DNA from: Amphiduros pacificus
Taxonomy: Eukaryota; Annelida; Polychaeta; Phyllodocida; Hesionidae
Direction of reading: 5' to 3'
DNA: 64,000 bases
NCBI GenBank assembly: GCA_949316495.1
Contig: OX439005.1
Coordinates: forward strand, 27,134,217-27,198,216
Shown: positions 29,595 through 44,000 of the stretch, piece after piece
How positions within the stretch are numbered: position 1 is the stretch's first letter
How the letters are laid out: each line of letters starts with the position of its first letter
Translations under genes and position numbers: made by a program
Notes under the pieces: model-generated
What the model saw: the letters and a program-made list of their open reading frames with translations, nothing else
What the model was told of the DNA's origin: nothing
Databases searched by the model: none

Positions 29595-32414
29595 GTAAGT
29601 ATCATTTATTTTGCTGTTAAATGAAATGAATATCTTCAAAACATCCAATCATTATTCATCAATCAAGTCTGAGAATCATGTGTTTTTTTTTTTTTGTTAT
29701 TATTATTATTATTTTGGTGTATTTTATTATTATTATTATTTCCCTTAAATGTTCTGGTGCACTTTTTTTGGTGTGTCATTTGCCGCACGATAAAGGACGT
29801 CTGTCTTATGAAGAACGGACTGAGCATCATTGTTACTCTGGCCCGACAAAGAGGTCTCCAAACACCTCCTTAGAAACACCCAGTCCTTACTCTTAGTGCA
29901 GTCTTCAAATCATACCATATATTTCTGCTATGAGAGTTTGTCATCCAACACATCTTCTGCCAATATGCTGATGTCTAGAGTGTATAAAAAACATTGTAAA
30001 GAAAGGCACAGTTCAGTTTGTCATGAAAGTACGTTCTATATCTAATATCTAATTAGGTCGTTTATATATGAGGAGCCACAAACGGTTTAAATATCTGTTA
30101 ATCTGTTGAGATTTGGAGGTGGCCTTTCACTGCATGCTATCAGAGGTGTTCTATCTCGATCCCCGGTCCCACAGCTTACTGTATTTACCCATGATCTGCT
30201 TGCCATTCCACTGAATAATAATACACCAATCTACTGGTGCATCACTTGGGATATTACATATCTTATCTTGGTTGCCAATATTTACATTGATAAGGCTCAG
30301 GGGATATTTATTTTTCTCATTGTGTTATATACCTGAAGTTTGGGAATATGTTGTATTGTACAGCATATATTACTGGCTGGATGAGACCTACTTTTGCGCG
30401 TGGGGTCAGGCTGTTGAGACTGTTTGAACATGACATGAATGGTACTTGCAGACACAGGCTCAAGATGATCACAGCCCTCCCCGTGCTAGTTCTAGTGCCA
30501 CCTCTAGAACCAACGCTAGCAGTCTATAGCTAGTACTTCCCTTTACAAATGACACTCTTGCAGATCAAGTCTGATTCTACTTCACGTCTAGTTCTGTATT
30601 TATAACGGGCCAACCGCATCCTGATGTAACATTTTAACAGTTTGTTAGCTGATGAAAAATTGGGATCTGCGGGGAGCGGTGCGATGGCTTGGTTCTTCCG
30701 GCAGAAAAAGCTGTCGCGGCGGCACCTCCGCCTTGCTTCCCGGGAGCTCCCGTGTTGTTTGCCCCACCGGCCGCGTGAAAGGCTCGGCTGGGGGCGACAC
30801 ATCGGAATAAACCACATCACGCCGTCCGCAGTCCAGCCCTTGTGAAGAGCACAATATTGCTTCTGTTCAAACACAGTGAATATCTGCAAATTACTTCTTG
30901 TGGTGTTCACCTTTGTGCTGAACTTAGACCATATGTACAGGTCCAACTTTGGGATTTACTAGTGCTTGATACAATAGCAAAATGGCACCCGATGATGGAT
31001 AGTAAGTTGACGCACTTAATGTATTTAGAGTTTATGTTTCTCCCGGAGATGAGGCAGTTTTTAGTGAACATGTGTTTTGACAAGGGCTTTTGAGCTGTTA
31101 GGCGTTCTGCAAATACTATACCCTTCTACCATCTGCTAGCTATATGACCTCGTATTAAACAATGCAGGATTCGCTCTCATTATTTGCGTAATATCACATT
31201 TGCAAATTAACTTCAATATCACCTTGACCTGTGCGCATTATCATCCGGGTTCTAATTTGATATCATTCAGTTATATTTATCACCGATTCATCTCTGTCTT
31301 ACACCTATCACATAAACCAAAATATGCACGTGTCAATACTGTCACAAATGTCAAAACGTCTATTTGATATTCGTTTTTTTATCAAGTCATAAATGGTGTT
31401 ATTTTGAAATAATATGGTGTTAACTTATTTGTATTGTTATTGTTATATTTCGTTTATTACTACTGTGTCCTTGAATAGTTTGCATCTGAGAGCAATATAT
31501 TATTATTGCTCTCAGTTTGCATACAGCCTAAAATATATGCAATATAGCTATGTTGACAAGATTGCTGTGTAGATGCTGTTAGAAATGTTTGTGGCTGTAG
31601 TATTATTAGTAGCTTGGTGTTTGTGTGGTGTTCTCATGCCGTGTATCTGTTGTTGTCTGTTGCAGTCTCGCGGTTGATGGGGCCGAGTTCGTGCAGCATG
31701 TCCGGGATGGGCGGGATGAGCTCGATGTCAGCCTCCGGGATGAACAATATGAGCATGAACATGCACATGAACAGCCTCGGCATGAACGGCCTGGACCAGA
31801 ACAAGCCAGGCATGCATTTCCCGGTCACTCAACGGAGAAAAAGGAGGGTTTTATTCACTCAGGCACAAGTGTACGAACTAGAGAGAAGGTTCAAACAGCA
31901 AAAATATCTGTCAGCTCCGGAAAGGGAGCATTTGGCCAGTATGATCAATCTGACTCCGACTCAGGTGAAAATATGGTTCCAGAACCACCGCTACAAATGC
32001 AAACGCGCTCAAAAAGACAAAGAAAAGATGGACCAACAGAGTGGCAACCCCAACACCCAGTCACCCAAAAGAGTAGCGGTACCAGTTCTAGTCAAGGACG
32101 GAAAGCCGTGCACGGGGACGAACAACGGAGAGAGTCAGCAACAAAGTCAGCAACAGCAGCACCAGAATCAGCAGACTAGTCAGCAGTCCTCGTCGTCAGC
32201 ATTATCTCCCCAGTCTCACAACACGTCCCTGGCTGACTCTCCCGGCCTGCTGTCCGCACAGTCGCTCTCCGTGGACACGTCCAGCTCCCTCGGCTCACAC
32301 GCCAGTCCTCAGTCCTCATTAACAAACCACCACGCTCACGCCGCCCTTAATTACTCAACAGGAGTTAATTCTAACATGTCTTCATCATACCTCATAAACG
32401 GGCGGACGTGGTGA
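29240..32414 (+). CDS. NK2.1: NK2.1 homeobox transcription factor (NKX2-1/TTF-1/scarecrow class)
   Basis: Exons 29240-29594 and 31666-32414; 367 residues (human NKX2-1: 371). A nuclear DNA-binding factor of the NK2 class; in animals it patterns ventral anterior neural tissue and pharynx/foregut (family knowledge). Residues 1-23 form the TN/EH1 domain ([23 protein letters not shown]), used to recruit Groucho. WYGTNPDPR precedes the splice. There is a Met/Ser/Gly-rich stretch (130-170), a homeodomain from about 175 to 234 with [15 protein letters not shown] and Tyr54 typical of NK2, then the NK2-specific domain [14 protein letters not shown], a Gln/Ser-rich tail and a conserved C-terminal GRTW. 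The start is chosen because [11 protein letters not shown] equals the vertebrate [11 protein letters not shown] start. NKX2-4, a vertebrate paralogue, shares these marks; in an invertebrate NK2.1 is the pro-orthologue. Confidence 0.97.
30642..30850. promoter_or_regulatory. GC-rich island in the NK2.1 intron
   Basis: About 200 bp, clearly GC-rich (many CG dinucleotides: gcgg, cggcggc, ccggccgcg), in an AT-rich intron. Both strands are open, but no known protein appears. Candidate intronic enhancer or internal promoter. Confidence 0.4.
31486..31515. repeat. 30 bp palindrome flanked by 7 bp direct repeats, copy 1
   Basis: Arms ctgagagcaata and tattgctctcag (12 bp, perfect) around a 6 nt loop. 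TTTGCAT lies on both sides (31479-31485 and 31516-31522). Compare 62929-62957. Confidence 0.9.
31666..32414 (+). CDS. NK2.1: NK2.1 coding exon 2 (homeodomain)
   Basis: Acceptor GTTGCAG at 31665. The split Ile codon gives [11 protein letters not shown], matching vertebrate PAISRFMGP. Contains the whole homeodomain, NK2-specific domain and the stop at 32412-32414. Confidence 0.97.
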
Positions 32415-33810
32415 ATGCGTCCGTGAACATAAACTCTAGAGACAAAATTAACATACATTTTTTTATGAAAGAAATAAAAAAAACTGTAAGAATTATTCAA
32501 ACTATGACTGACATACACTACATTTTGGTGTAACACTAGTCTTTAAGTTATCATCCGCTCCTAATGAATTTAATAATTGGAGGTTTGTTTAAGACTTGAA
32601 AGAAAAGGTCAGCTGAGAAACCGGAAGTATATGGATGTTGTCCAGCAGAAGGAGTGAGAAAGAGAGAGACAGAAGGAAGTGACTTGAAGATTTAACTGGG
32701 TACGCGGGAGCGTTCGGTAGCGATGATTCTGTAACCCATATATTCGCATGGGGCCAGGAGACAATGAGTTAATGGTACTGGCCACTGTCATTGCGCCAGG
32801 TTTGATCATGGGCGGCAGATACTTGTAACGCGAGCATATTAACCTGTGGTCCCTTCTCTAATACATATGTACACACACACACAAAAACACGGATGGACAG
32901 ATGGACAACACGTGAAAAGACCTCGTGTGATATTAATACTTTGATATCGAAAGGAACTTTAAACCAATCTTGCCTGCCAACGTAGAACTGAATTACCATG
33001 GGAAATTAAAGACTGCATCGCGCTGCCTGTTGTGGTGGCGCGATAGCCATGGTAGGACTTCAAACTGGGTGGACAACACCTCAGGATTCTGTCATTTAAA
33101 TGATCTCTAGTGAATGAACTCATTGATCAAGAATGAGAATACAGGTGCTGTCAGCAGGTGGCGCAGGAGTTAGTTGATATTGCTATATAAATACAAAATA
33201 TACATTCCTCATTTTTTTGCAAAGATAAACATTTCATGTCATTGCCATTGTGAACAATACTAGTATATATACATGAACATTTCACATAGAACAAAATGAC
33301 AATTTTGGTTGAAAACTCTCCTGTGTTTAAAACCAAGACAAGCCAGCTACGAGTGAGAGCTGCTTGCGAAATAAAGGTGAGAGTTATATTTTCTACGAGC
33401 CCATGAGTAATTTATTTCACTGTAAAGAATGTAATGAATTGTTTTCATGTAGAGTAATTCGTCACCATTCCACTGTATTTGTTAACATTTTCGCCATTTT
33501 AAGGTGGTTTTCCCATATGGTATAAGAGAGAGTTTTTTATTCCGCTAATGTCAGTGCTCTGGAGCTTTTTTTTGTTAAATTGTACATGTCATGTAATGTT
33601 AAATGTAATGAAATTGTGATTCTTATGAAAGCTGGAAATATGTTAAGAAAATCACTGAGCACGTTAATGCTCCAAACATGTCTAGTTTATATATGTAGTG
33701 ATGCCATTTAACAAAAGCTCTTCAATAAGAGATCTTCTGTGTTCTAGACTGGTAGAAAAATACTTTGTTGTCATTGATGGAAGAAAATGTCACTCAATAA
33801 AATTCACTGA
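32415..33810 (+). other. NK2.1 3'UTR (probable)
   Basis: Non-coding sequence following the stop, with AATAAA hexamers at about 32472, 33369 and 33795; the last is followed by a T/GT-rich stretch and is a plausible main poly(A) site. Confidence 0.55.
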
Positions 33811-36800
33811 TCATTGTATATTTGCCTCTGTCGTTTGAATCCAAAAAGTTCTTATTGTTCATTTAAAGTATTCATTCGAGAGAAGATGGGAGGTTGGGGG
33901 TGCAGCTGTTGTAAAAAAAAAAACAGTCGTGAATTGTACACAATGTTGCCTAGCTGTTTAAGGAAGTGTGTTAGGAGTGTTACGTAGCAACCACGGATGC
34001 TGGAATGACAGGCAAGAAGAGATGCTTGCCAGAGCTAGCCGATATCAACATGCCACCGTCTCTTGCTAACAAGGGTCAGAAATGAACCACTTGGCTGAGT
34101 GAAATTGCAATCATTTAGAAGATATTGTCATGTTAATTAACACCCAATGAAAGAAATGAACATCTTGGTGAGGCGAACATACCAACCTCGCCATCAGTGG
34201 GTACCAAACTAAGAGAAATATGAACAAAAATGATTGCCGACGCGTGGTGTATTCCGACAGGAAACTGATCATGTCATTGAGCTCGTTAATTTCATCGGAA
34301 AGAACGACAAACCCACACGAGAAATTGCGAATAGCTGAGCGTCGCCAGGAGCTCCCGCCTAAAGTAGGCATTCTTGTGTATGGAGATGATCTTTATTAGC
34401 AGAGAGTGTCATAATATTGTGGGATATATACAGGCGTCGACAACAAGCCACAAGCTTCATTAGGAACTCCATTTTTTGTCAGAATGTACTCTTCTGTATG
34501 AGCAAATTCATATTTAAGAAAAGAGATAGTCATGTTTATTTTTTTTTATTGTGCAATTAAATAGGTCATTGGTTTCTCATATATTGTTATGAAATTGTTT
34601 CTCTCAAATTTGTAAAAAAAAAAAAAAAAATGTTAATCAACTTAGAAGAATTTTCGATGAGTGAGGTGATAGAACATTAATACTTTTGACACGTGCAAGG
34701 TTTGTCAATATTTAAAGATTTATTGCTAGAATTGTTGATAACATCCCAAAGTAATTGACACATTGTACAGGTTAACATGAAAATTTGCAAATGACTGCAA
34801 TTTCTTTAGGAGTTAAACAAGCATTCAATGTGATTCGTTAGGGAGACTGTAGCAAATAGGGTGCCGCAGCTTCTCGCTGCCGGGCCGCGGGTCGATTTGT
34901 TCCCGGGCGGGGATTTACGTCCGATACACGGGCTGATATTTGACACCCAGACGAGTACACATGTGGTGTTTCAGGGGCAAACACATTTTGTTTTAAGACC
35001 TATTGATCACGCTTATTTCACATTGTCACACAAGATTAACTAACAAATAATCACACAATTGTCTGATAATGGCAAATCACACAAAAAGTGCAATTTTCGA
35101 CACTGCGATTTTATAATTTAGATTTGTATTTGGCCTCAAAATAAGGTTTTAATTTAAATATAAACGATTAAAACCCAAATTTATTTTTAAAGAAAGACAA
35201 TCTATATTGAAAATGAAAGATTATTTTTTAATTTGAGATGTGTTCTGATAATAACTAATCGATAAGAATGGCCAAATTATGTTTATAAATAACCGTTTAT
35301 TTTTCTCAACTGAAAAAGATGACGTTGATAGAATTCCGTTGTACACAAGAACACGGAGACTGAAATTGGGAATGTGTTTCAAATAGACATTATGTGAAGT
35401 ACTTGATAGCAGAATATTGATAGGCGATTAAGCGGGAGCTGGTAGCATATTACAACTGAGAGCGCGATCAAGAAAACTTGACTCCGCAATCGAACTGGAG
35501 AGCCGTACTCTCGTGAAAATTAATATGTCGCTATTAATTACTGCTTGTAGTTCTTTGTTTTCTCTCAGGTGTTGTGTTTAATATGGGCGATGATTACGCT
35601 GAAAGTAATCAAGATTAGCAGATCGTAATTGGTGGCAGGGAACATGAATTGTTTGCCGAGCCATCCAAGCTTACGGTGATCCCAACAGCCAACATGCATC
35701 ACGCAAAAAAAGGGTTAAACATTATAACCAAATCTATCATCCTACTTTATCAAAATACGCATTGCAATGGAATTGTAATGGACAACACCAATAATTATTC
35801 ATGACAACGTACGTATCAAAGTGATCCATTCGGTGAAATTGTGTTTGGTTAATTTTGAGCGATAGCTGAATATAACTCTTTTGCGTAACATTAGAAGTGT
35901 CGTTTTCCTCAGACACAAAAATGATTTTTGTTAAATGAAATAAATGCAGATTTTGAAACTAATTTGAAATGAATGTATAAAATAGAGTTGATATTCCCAC
36001 GATATATAGTGGTTACGGTATGGGTTGTGACATACACAGGTGTTCGCAAAGCCCTCTGCCTGCACTCTGTGTTCACGCTCCCCAGCCCCCGGTGTGAGGC
36101 AGTCTTTACCCTTCTCTTTATCCACTAACCCCTGCACACCTGTGTCCAAAATACACCTCTGGGATGCACAGTAAGAAAGTTTTTTGTGGTTTCGAAGCGT
36201 ATAGGGAGGCCTTCACGTTTTGACACCACAAGGCATTTGCCTTTGAAACCTGGGCGGTCCTGTTTGCGTTGAAACCTGCAGGACTTTGAAATATGCCCCC
36301 ATTTTCCCATCTTGTCAATAATGCGCGCGCCGCGGGAGATGTGTCAAAACGATATAATAGCCATACAGAACACAAAACCTACTTAAATTGGTAGTGTGGA
36401 GAATTATAATGATCGAATTAATTATTCTATCATGGCTATCTATATGTGTAAGAAAGGATTAAGGCGTTTTATTGTATATTTTATGTGACATTTAGCTCGT
36501 GTCCAAGTATTTCCGATAGGTTTATTGTTAACATAAAACGATATATATTTACCACCCAATCAATGACACATTGGTCTTATGTTAATTTCTAATAAACTTA
36601 GGTATTTGGCGGAAGACATTTACATTATGTCAAGTTAGAGTCCAGCAGTTTATCTATAGATATCACATTGGCATGTTAATGTTTCCCATGTAGATTTAAA
36701 ATATATTGTAGTTGTCAATAAACATGTTTAAAATTAAACGTATATTGCATAGTCATGACTGAACTATGCAATTTATTTGTAATTAGGTATTAAATGCTTG

Positions 36801-38004
36801 ATTTAATCTTGTAGAAACATCACAAATAATTTGGTAACAAATTTGCATGACAAATTACCAAAATCCACTTAAAATCCTTCGCCACAAGTTGGGGTTTGTT
36901 ATGGTCAACATTTCAGTGAGGTTAGTGTTTGATTTGAGCATTGATTTATGTGAGGAGACACATGTCCATTTCATGGGAACATTGCCATGCACATGTGCAC
37001 AGATTATCCCGATCATTATTCACATGTTTGGTCAGTAATCCATACCTGATTTGAGCTTGTTGCACACACAGACCATTTTTAATCCATAAGCGAGTTTGGT
37101 TTTGCATGAAATCATTTGACTTTGTTGGAAATTAATCATATATAATAAATTCTAATAATGATCTAGATATATCTGTAGAATATACCTAGTCAAATTTAAC
37201 AGTTAATTAAATTCTTACATAACATGAATGAATATAGCATGTGATTCTTAAGACGTTCAAGGCGTGTATGCATTTCAGTCAATACACACGTATATTTCAG
37301 ACAGAACACAGGTCTATTTCAGCAAGGACACATGTATATTTCAGAGGAAGGACATACAGGCGTTTTAGAATAGATTTGTTGATATTGTCATGTCATAAAC
37401 GGTCACAGAAATATGTGTCTTATCTCGACGAAGCTTATGACACAGTCACCATTAAAGGTCTACTAAAATATCTCCGTACTTCAGCCTTGAGAGATGTGGT
37501 AAAACACTGTAGATAAATACATAAGTACTGAGTACTCAAACTAGCTTCTGATCTGTATTGTAATGTATATATATAGCTTTATAATATACAAGGAATCTAT
37601 TTATCCACATACCAACTATGAGAATGTATAGTATTTTATTACATTATATTATGTCTAGCTAGACGGGGCTATACTCGAAACGTTTTTGTTTACACTTGCC
37701 AATACTGTAAGTGGGCCAATTTCATTAGAACTTGATCGGTATTAAAGAAAAATGGAATTAACCCATTAAACTGTGGTGACCTCAGCACTATCTGCTAATA
37801 TATATTCATCTCATATCTGTGGCACAAACAATGAACATATTATCAATAGTGATAGGCAAAATGTATAACAGATATGCTCTTAAATTATATATCAGTTAGA
37901 CAAAAGGACTGTGATCTCTCGATTTTATCATATAACACTATTGCAGGGAGAAATACAACAGCAAATCAACATGTTATCTAAATAAAAACAAAAAACAGCA
38001 AGGA

Positions 38005-38005
<1 letters not shown>
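33811..38005. other. Gene desert, part 1
   Basis: No gene. Mostly AT-rich. A CG-rich block at 34858-34960 (gccgggccgcgggtcg) and a less AT-rich block at 36020-36350 stand out and may be regulatory; an A-run lies at 34613-34630. Confidence 0.5.

Positions 38006-38006
<1 letters not shown>

Positions 38007-38078
<72 letters not shown>
38007..38078. repeat. TA microsatellite
   Basis: Uninterrupted (TA)n of about 72 bp. Confidence 0.98.
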
Positions 38079-38079
<1 letters not shown>

Positions 38080-38080
<1 letters not shown>

Positions 38081-41000
38081 AACTGAGAGGGTAAAAGGGC
38101 AGATGATACTGGAGAGCACATATGAACAAGACAAGATGTCCACATGCCGGCAGCAAGTACAGCATATGGCAGGCTGAACTGAGACACTTGCCGTGCCTGT
38201 TCTACCATCAAAGTCAACACTTGAAAGCCAGACATTTGTGGGTGTCTTTGCCTCTGATATCGGATCTAGTAATACTTGGTTTACAGAGTTTGGACATTAG
38301 ACAAACATAGCAGTAAATCTCTTTCTTTCTCTGGTATGAAGTTGACATTTGACGTTTGGCATTGTGTACCGGGTTTCACCCCAGGGGCAATATTCGGCAT
38401 CTGTTTTGGAGGATATATATATCTACTCATAAAAATATAACCATTTTTATGACTTGACAATTGTATCTAGCTGTCCAAACTGATAACCACTCAGCTTTTA
38501 GGGTCACAAGCTGTGTGAAATGTTTGGATTTCGTTATGTCATATTCGCGCTTAGCAAACAAATATTCTACCTTTTAGATTTGAAATATGTATATTCTCTA
38601 TTTTTTTTATTCATAACGCTTTTTCAATTTATAGGCTGAAGTAAAATATTTACCATGTTGCTATGAATTAAAAAAATCCTAAATTTTAATGAAAATATGT
38701 ATTATTTTCATACAGGATATAAACAGAAATAAATATGCAAAGAAGATATGAGAGATTGAGTCTTGATTTAAAAACGATTGATTTTGGATGTAGAAGCCCC
38801 ATACCTATGAACTAGAGTGGCCGTTAGAACATAAGTGGGAGCTGGCCCGGCTTTGTTTAACTCAGGGCGAACCAATTTTTATAACTTGAGAAATGTTTCG
38901 ATCATTTTGTATTCTCAACGAAAAGACCTAAATAAAACATATCTATATATGATTAAGAAAGGCAAACTTTAATCTAATCTCAAAATCGGTGAAGACAGAA
39001 TGATAATTTTCTTTCAAATACAACTCCCTTGGTGAATAAACTGGTGTTTTCTCTGGTGTTGCACAGAGTTTGGTTTGACAGATAAAAACTTATCTGAAGC
39101 GATTTCTGTAGGTTTCTGTTGGCCCCTAACATAGTTTATTGCCAAACGATACTCATCTTTTTGGCCGACTGCTGTATTCTTGATAAGGCACGAAGTTTGC
39201 TTTGCACGTACTAAAACAATAAAGTTGTACTCACGGCCAGTTTCGGGACATTATCGTAAACAGTGGCCTTATTTGTTATTGATATTCCAACTCTAATTCT
39301 TACAGTATTATAACGGAAACAAAATTATTAAGAGGAAACATCCACAGACGTTAGAGCTTGCTAATTTCCAAGCTCTTTCTTTGCAGATTAATATGAGGCA
39401 AGAATTTCCCATTGTGTGGATTTCGCAGTAAATTGGATGCACATAGTGGGTCTTAATGAGATGAAGTGAAAGGTTATATCGATTCCATGCAGTGAGGTTC
39501 ACCTGCCCCACCTTACACAGTGGGTACACAACAGGGCTGCAATACATGTGCACAATGCTATCCACGAACTAATTATTGTATATTGGAAGAGTGTAGCAAA
39601 CGAAACGAGTCATTCAATGCAATATTCAAATATATTTTAGATATAGAATATTTTAATGAGGTAGGGCTGAAAAAACAATTTCTAGTTTTGGAGTATATAT
39701 TTTCTGCCAACAATGGGTTATATTACAGTTCATGACTCAACTGTTTTAACCTTTAACATAAATTTATGATCGAAAGTCTACAATAGAAGGTATCCAATTA
39801 TATACACTTACATCAATTATATAAACTTAAAAAAATGTAGTCCCATTTCAAACGGTTTAAATAGTTTCAAACTGAAATAAATTGACATATGCTACAAGTG
39901 CTCTGAGTGTAGGATTAGTTTAAATGAAAAAAAATCACCGATGAAGGTGTGATTTTCTCATTATCTCTGATAATGTAACAGATTTGTATTTAAACTGCAG
40001 GAAGACGTTAAGTGTCAGATAGCTAGTGATGTATCTATAGGGTTGTGTTACATCACAGTGTTAGTCTTCCTCTCGTGTGTTACATCAAATGTGTGTAATC
40101 TCCCGGCCAGGAAGCGCACTCCTCCATATCTGGCATGCCTGCTCCCATTCTAACACGGACAAAAATGTTTATTTACCGTCAAAGTTGGCGGGACTGTCCC
40201 GCCCTTATGAGTGGAGAATCCTTTTATTCCGTAAGAAAGGTTGAACATTATGTGTTTTAGGTTTTGAGGGTAGGCAGGAAAGTGGATAGAGGGTAAACCG
40301 GGGAGTAAACAAGTGATGTTTACCTGTCAAGTGGGGGTATTCATCCCGGGACGACAAGGACAGCTCCCTGTTTGCCCCGTCAATACACTGTCCATATCAA
40401 GGAAGGGGGTCCACCTTCATTCATTCTAACTGATATATCTTCCAACTTCAATTTCACATGTTATTACACTAAAATATTGCTAACAACTGACATTAACCTG
40501 TTTGTTCGATTTTGTATAAAATGATCAATAAATGGTTTAGAAATAATTTGATATCATATAGGACTTGGTGAAAAAAAATTAAATTCTGGGAACAAACCAC
40601 ATCACTTCTGCAATGGTATATGTATATCCCTGTATCAATATGCGTGGCAATGTATACAAGGGAATGTTCAAGGTATCCTAACTCACCCAACCTCATCCTT
40701 TAAGGGCCTATGCAGAGTGAGAAAAAAAGATGGTAGTTTGAATGTGATGACATCGGACAACACGGCCGGCTGACCGGAATGCTTGCCGTGGCCCGGCTCA
40801 GCGCTGTCAGAACACACACAACTTCTCCAGGTTTTGTACTAAAATACACAATTCTATGGCACGACCCTCAATGATTTGGACAAGTCCATTGTGATAAAAT
40901 GTATAGGTTATCCTAAGTGAATAACATCCTATTGACCCTCTCCTATGCTGTGTCATGTTCATTTCCCTTGGTTGAACACCCTCAAAAAAATAAAATTCTT

Positions 41001-44000
41001 TTTTTGAAGTGTAGGAATAGCTTCAATACAAATTGGATACATGTCAAACGAGCATTGTCTAAAATCCATCTAAAAGTGATTCTCTGAAAACATGGCAACA
41101 CACTAAGTGATTTCAATAATAGTGTGGGATATTGCTCTACAATTGAACATATAAACATCATTTCCAGAAATATAGACATGTAATGTTGGGTGTTATCGAG
41201 GGTAATGCAAAATAGATATTATTCACAAAACAAGTGTTCTGCAACATAACCTACATGACAGTAGTATGATTTTTTTTGGACAGCAGTGGTGAGATCAGTG
41301 CCATCAAAGAAAAAAAATCTACCAATGCCACTGTCTGTGGCAAATGTGCCAACATCAGTTGGTTTGTTTAGATTGAAATAAAAACCACGTGATATATCAA
41401 CCAAAGTATATTTTACATTATTGTGACAATTATTCCAATCCAGAAACGCTAAATACTCTCATCCGATCTTATATACAGTTGATTGTGATAAGGTTTCTTG
41501 ATAATAACAGCAACATGATGAATACAATTTTTTATTAATCATAGAATTACATTAAAAATCGGCAAATGTTTGCAATTATATTAAATGATTTCACCGTCAT
41601 CATGAGAATCGACCGGTAAAAGAAACTCATCTTTGCCAATATTAGTATAATATCGTCAAACTTGCCACAATTTGCCCTAAAAATATTATAGCAATATTAT
41701 TTCCTTCAATCAACGTTTTAGAATAAATATAGATAATAATTTTCAATTATTTGAGACAGAATATAAATCAGTTTTACATAAGAAGCATTGCTTTTGAAAA
41801 TAACCTCATTTGCATCGATTAAGAATTGAATCAAATATTATGCTTTGATGGTTGGTATTGATGAAGTCACAGAGATCAGTCGCCAGAGGTGAAAGGTACA
41901 CAAGCTAACACGAATTCCCACGCCAAAGTCTCACACTGGAGCACGAGTCACGGCACAAACGTTACAATAACCGACGAGAGCTTGATCATGGCCTACTATG
42001 AAGCTTTGAGAATGGAAGCTGAAAGATCCGCTGATCTGTGAATGTGACACTTTGATATCATTGATCTCGCGGACACAGGCTGAGCGCGTTAACGAGCAGA
42101 CGACATTTGTGACAGTGAGCGGGAAATCAAAGATGTGGTGAAAAGTTAGTATGTGGCACGAGTGCGGCAAATGATTGCTCTGCCGAGCGGAAAGGAAACT
42201 CAGAAACCTCCTACAAATGAATATATAATTGCTTCAAACAGGGCCTCAATTAGGCCAGTCACACAGAAAGCCCACCACACTGAGGGTTCTAGTTTGTCCA
42301 CATGGAAAATCACTGAAAATTTTGTGCACGACTTGATCTCGTTAGGGTGATATAACGCGTGAGTTGGTTTTTGCAGAGAAGCTTCCATTTGGGCGTACTA
42401 ATGGGCGTGCTATTGGGAGGAAAAATGCAACAGTCTCCAGCCCCGCGACACACGGCATTTGTTCCCTCGTATTATTACGGCATGCTTCTGAGATCACGGG
42501 GTCGAAAAATCAGCAGCTCTCGTCTGAGCGTGATTTCAAACGAGACCAATATAGGTGTGAGGTAGGGACGTTATGCCAGACTCCTCTAGAGAAATGAGTG
42601 TTCTCCTGCAAGTTAATTTTTATTGAGAGCTACCACTCTGAAGGCATCCTTAGTATAGACTAGCACCAGAAGCATTCCCACAAAGGGCTTCATTCAGCGT
42701 CACTATCCACCCAACTCAAGACTCTTCATGCCAAACTACAGCCATGATATTTCGGTCAATATCTCATTTAGGCCCCACTTTTCTCTTAGATTTCCAATAA
42801 TATAGTAGCAAGCGTAAATTGCCATATATAAATGAAATTTACGAGCGGGGTGTTTTGCGGAAGAAAAAGTTGGTTTTGAAGATGTTTTTGCCTGGGGATC
42901 TTTCAGATCTTCACCACAGAAGATCCATCTGAGTAAATCTACAAGACACATCTCGGTAATTATATTACCCAGCCTAGGCCAACGTGTATCCAATTTTCCA
43001 AGCCAGTTAGTAGTGCAATCAGAAACATGGCCGCGAGAGAATGGTGACAGGAGGGAAACCATTGCCTGTCAAGCCAAATTGGAGACAGAAAATTAATACA
43101 AAATATATATCTGTTCTGCGAAAATACTGTCACATACTATTTTCCTATTCGATATAAATTGGCTATCTTTTTTTATATACAGAAATAATATCACGGAGAG
43201 GTAAATGAAGCCATGTGGCATTGTTTTTGATAGTTTACACACTATGACCACAAATGGTTTTCCCTTCTGCTTTGAGGTTTATTTCTAATTTGGGCCCCTA
43301 AATAAGAGTGACAAGAAATAGGCAAGACACAAGGTATAAGAGCTATCTAAATAAGGTTTATATGGTGTTCTGCAATCAATAGGCACACCAAATCCTCTTG
43401 TGCTTTTTGTTGCAATGAATGATTTCTTATTTCCACCCATTAACATGTTATTCTTTGTATAAACACACGGTTATGTCATGTGTAAATTCACAAACATTTT
43501 ACACCTTTTGGGGGGATTTGCATCATCCATAGAGTCAAGTCATTAAGATAATGTCTTTGAAAGATTGAGACCGATTGTAGATCAATGAAAGTTAATATGA
43601 TTGTCCTGATCGCCCAATCAATGAGTAAATTTACACACGTTTTCTTGTCTAATGAAGCGCTGTTTGAATAATAATTCCATTTTCCTAGTGCGCTAGGAAA
43701 TGACATTTAACAAGCCGTTTACGACAACAAAGAGGTGCCAAAAATGAGCCCCTTGCTTCCTTCCTTCAATATGGTGGCTAACAATGATCTTATGGAGCAC
43801 AATATAGTGATATTTGGTGAGACTGTGAGAGAGAATTGTGCCTTTCCTCATACCATCTGCGCCTCGTTACAATACCTACCAATTAGCAAAAATCAAGCCC
43901 ATTTTGAAGCAGTATTTGTGGTTATAAGATTCACTAGATATTTCAATTTCCCGTTGGCAACAACAATGCCGGTGAGGATATTCAGGCAATTTGAATGGAG

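Larger units (their letters stand above)
29595..31665 (+). other. NK2.1 intron, 2.07 kb, with a GC-rich block and a palindrome
   Basis: Position matches the vertebrate NKX2-1 intron after NPDPR. Contains a poly-T/(ATT)n stretch at 29684-29742, a GC-rich block at 30642-30850, and a 30 bp palindrome at 31486-31515. No coding exon recognised. Confidence 0.7.

Noticed and set aside
42736-43062. 108-codon minus-strand open frame
   Set aside because: No family, no promoter or splice support; sequence resembles neighbouring non-coding blocks.
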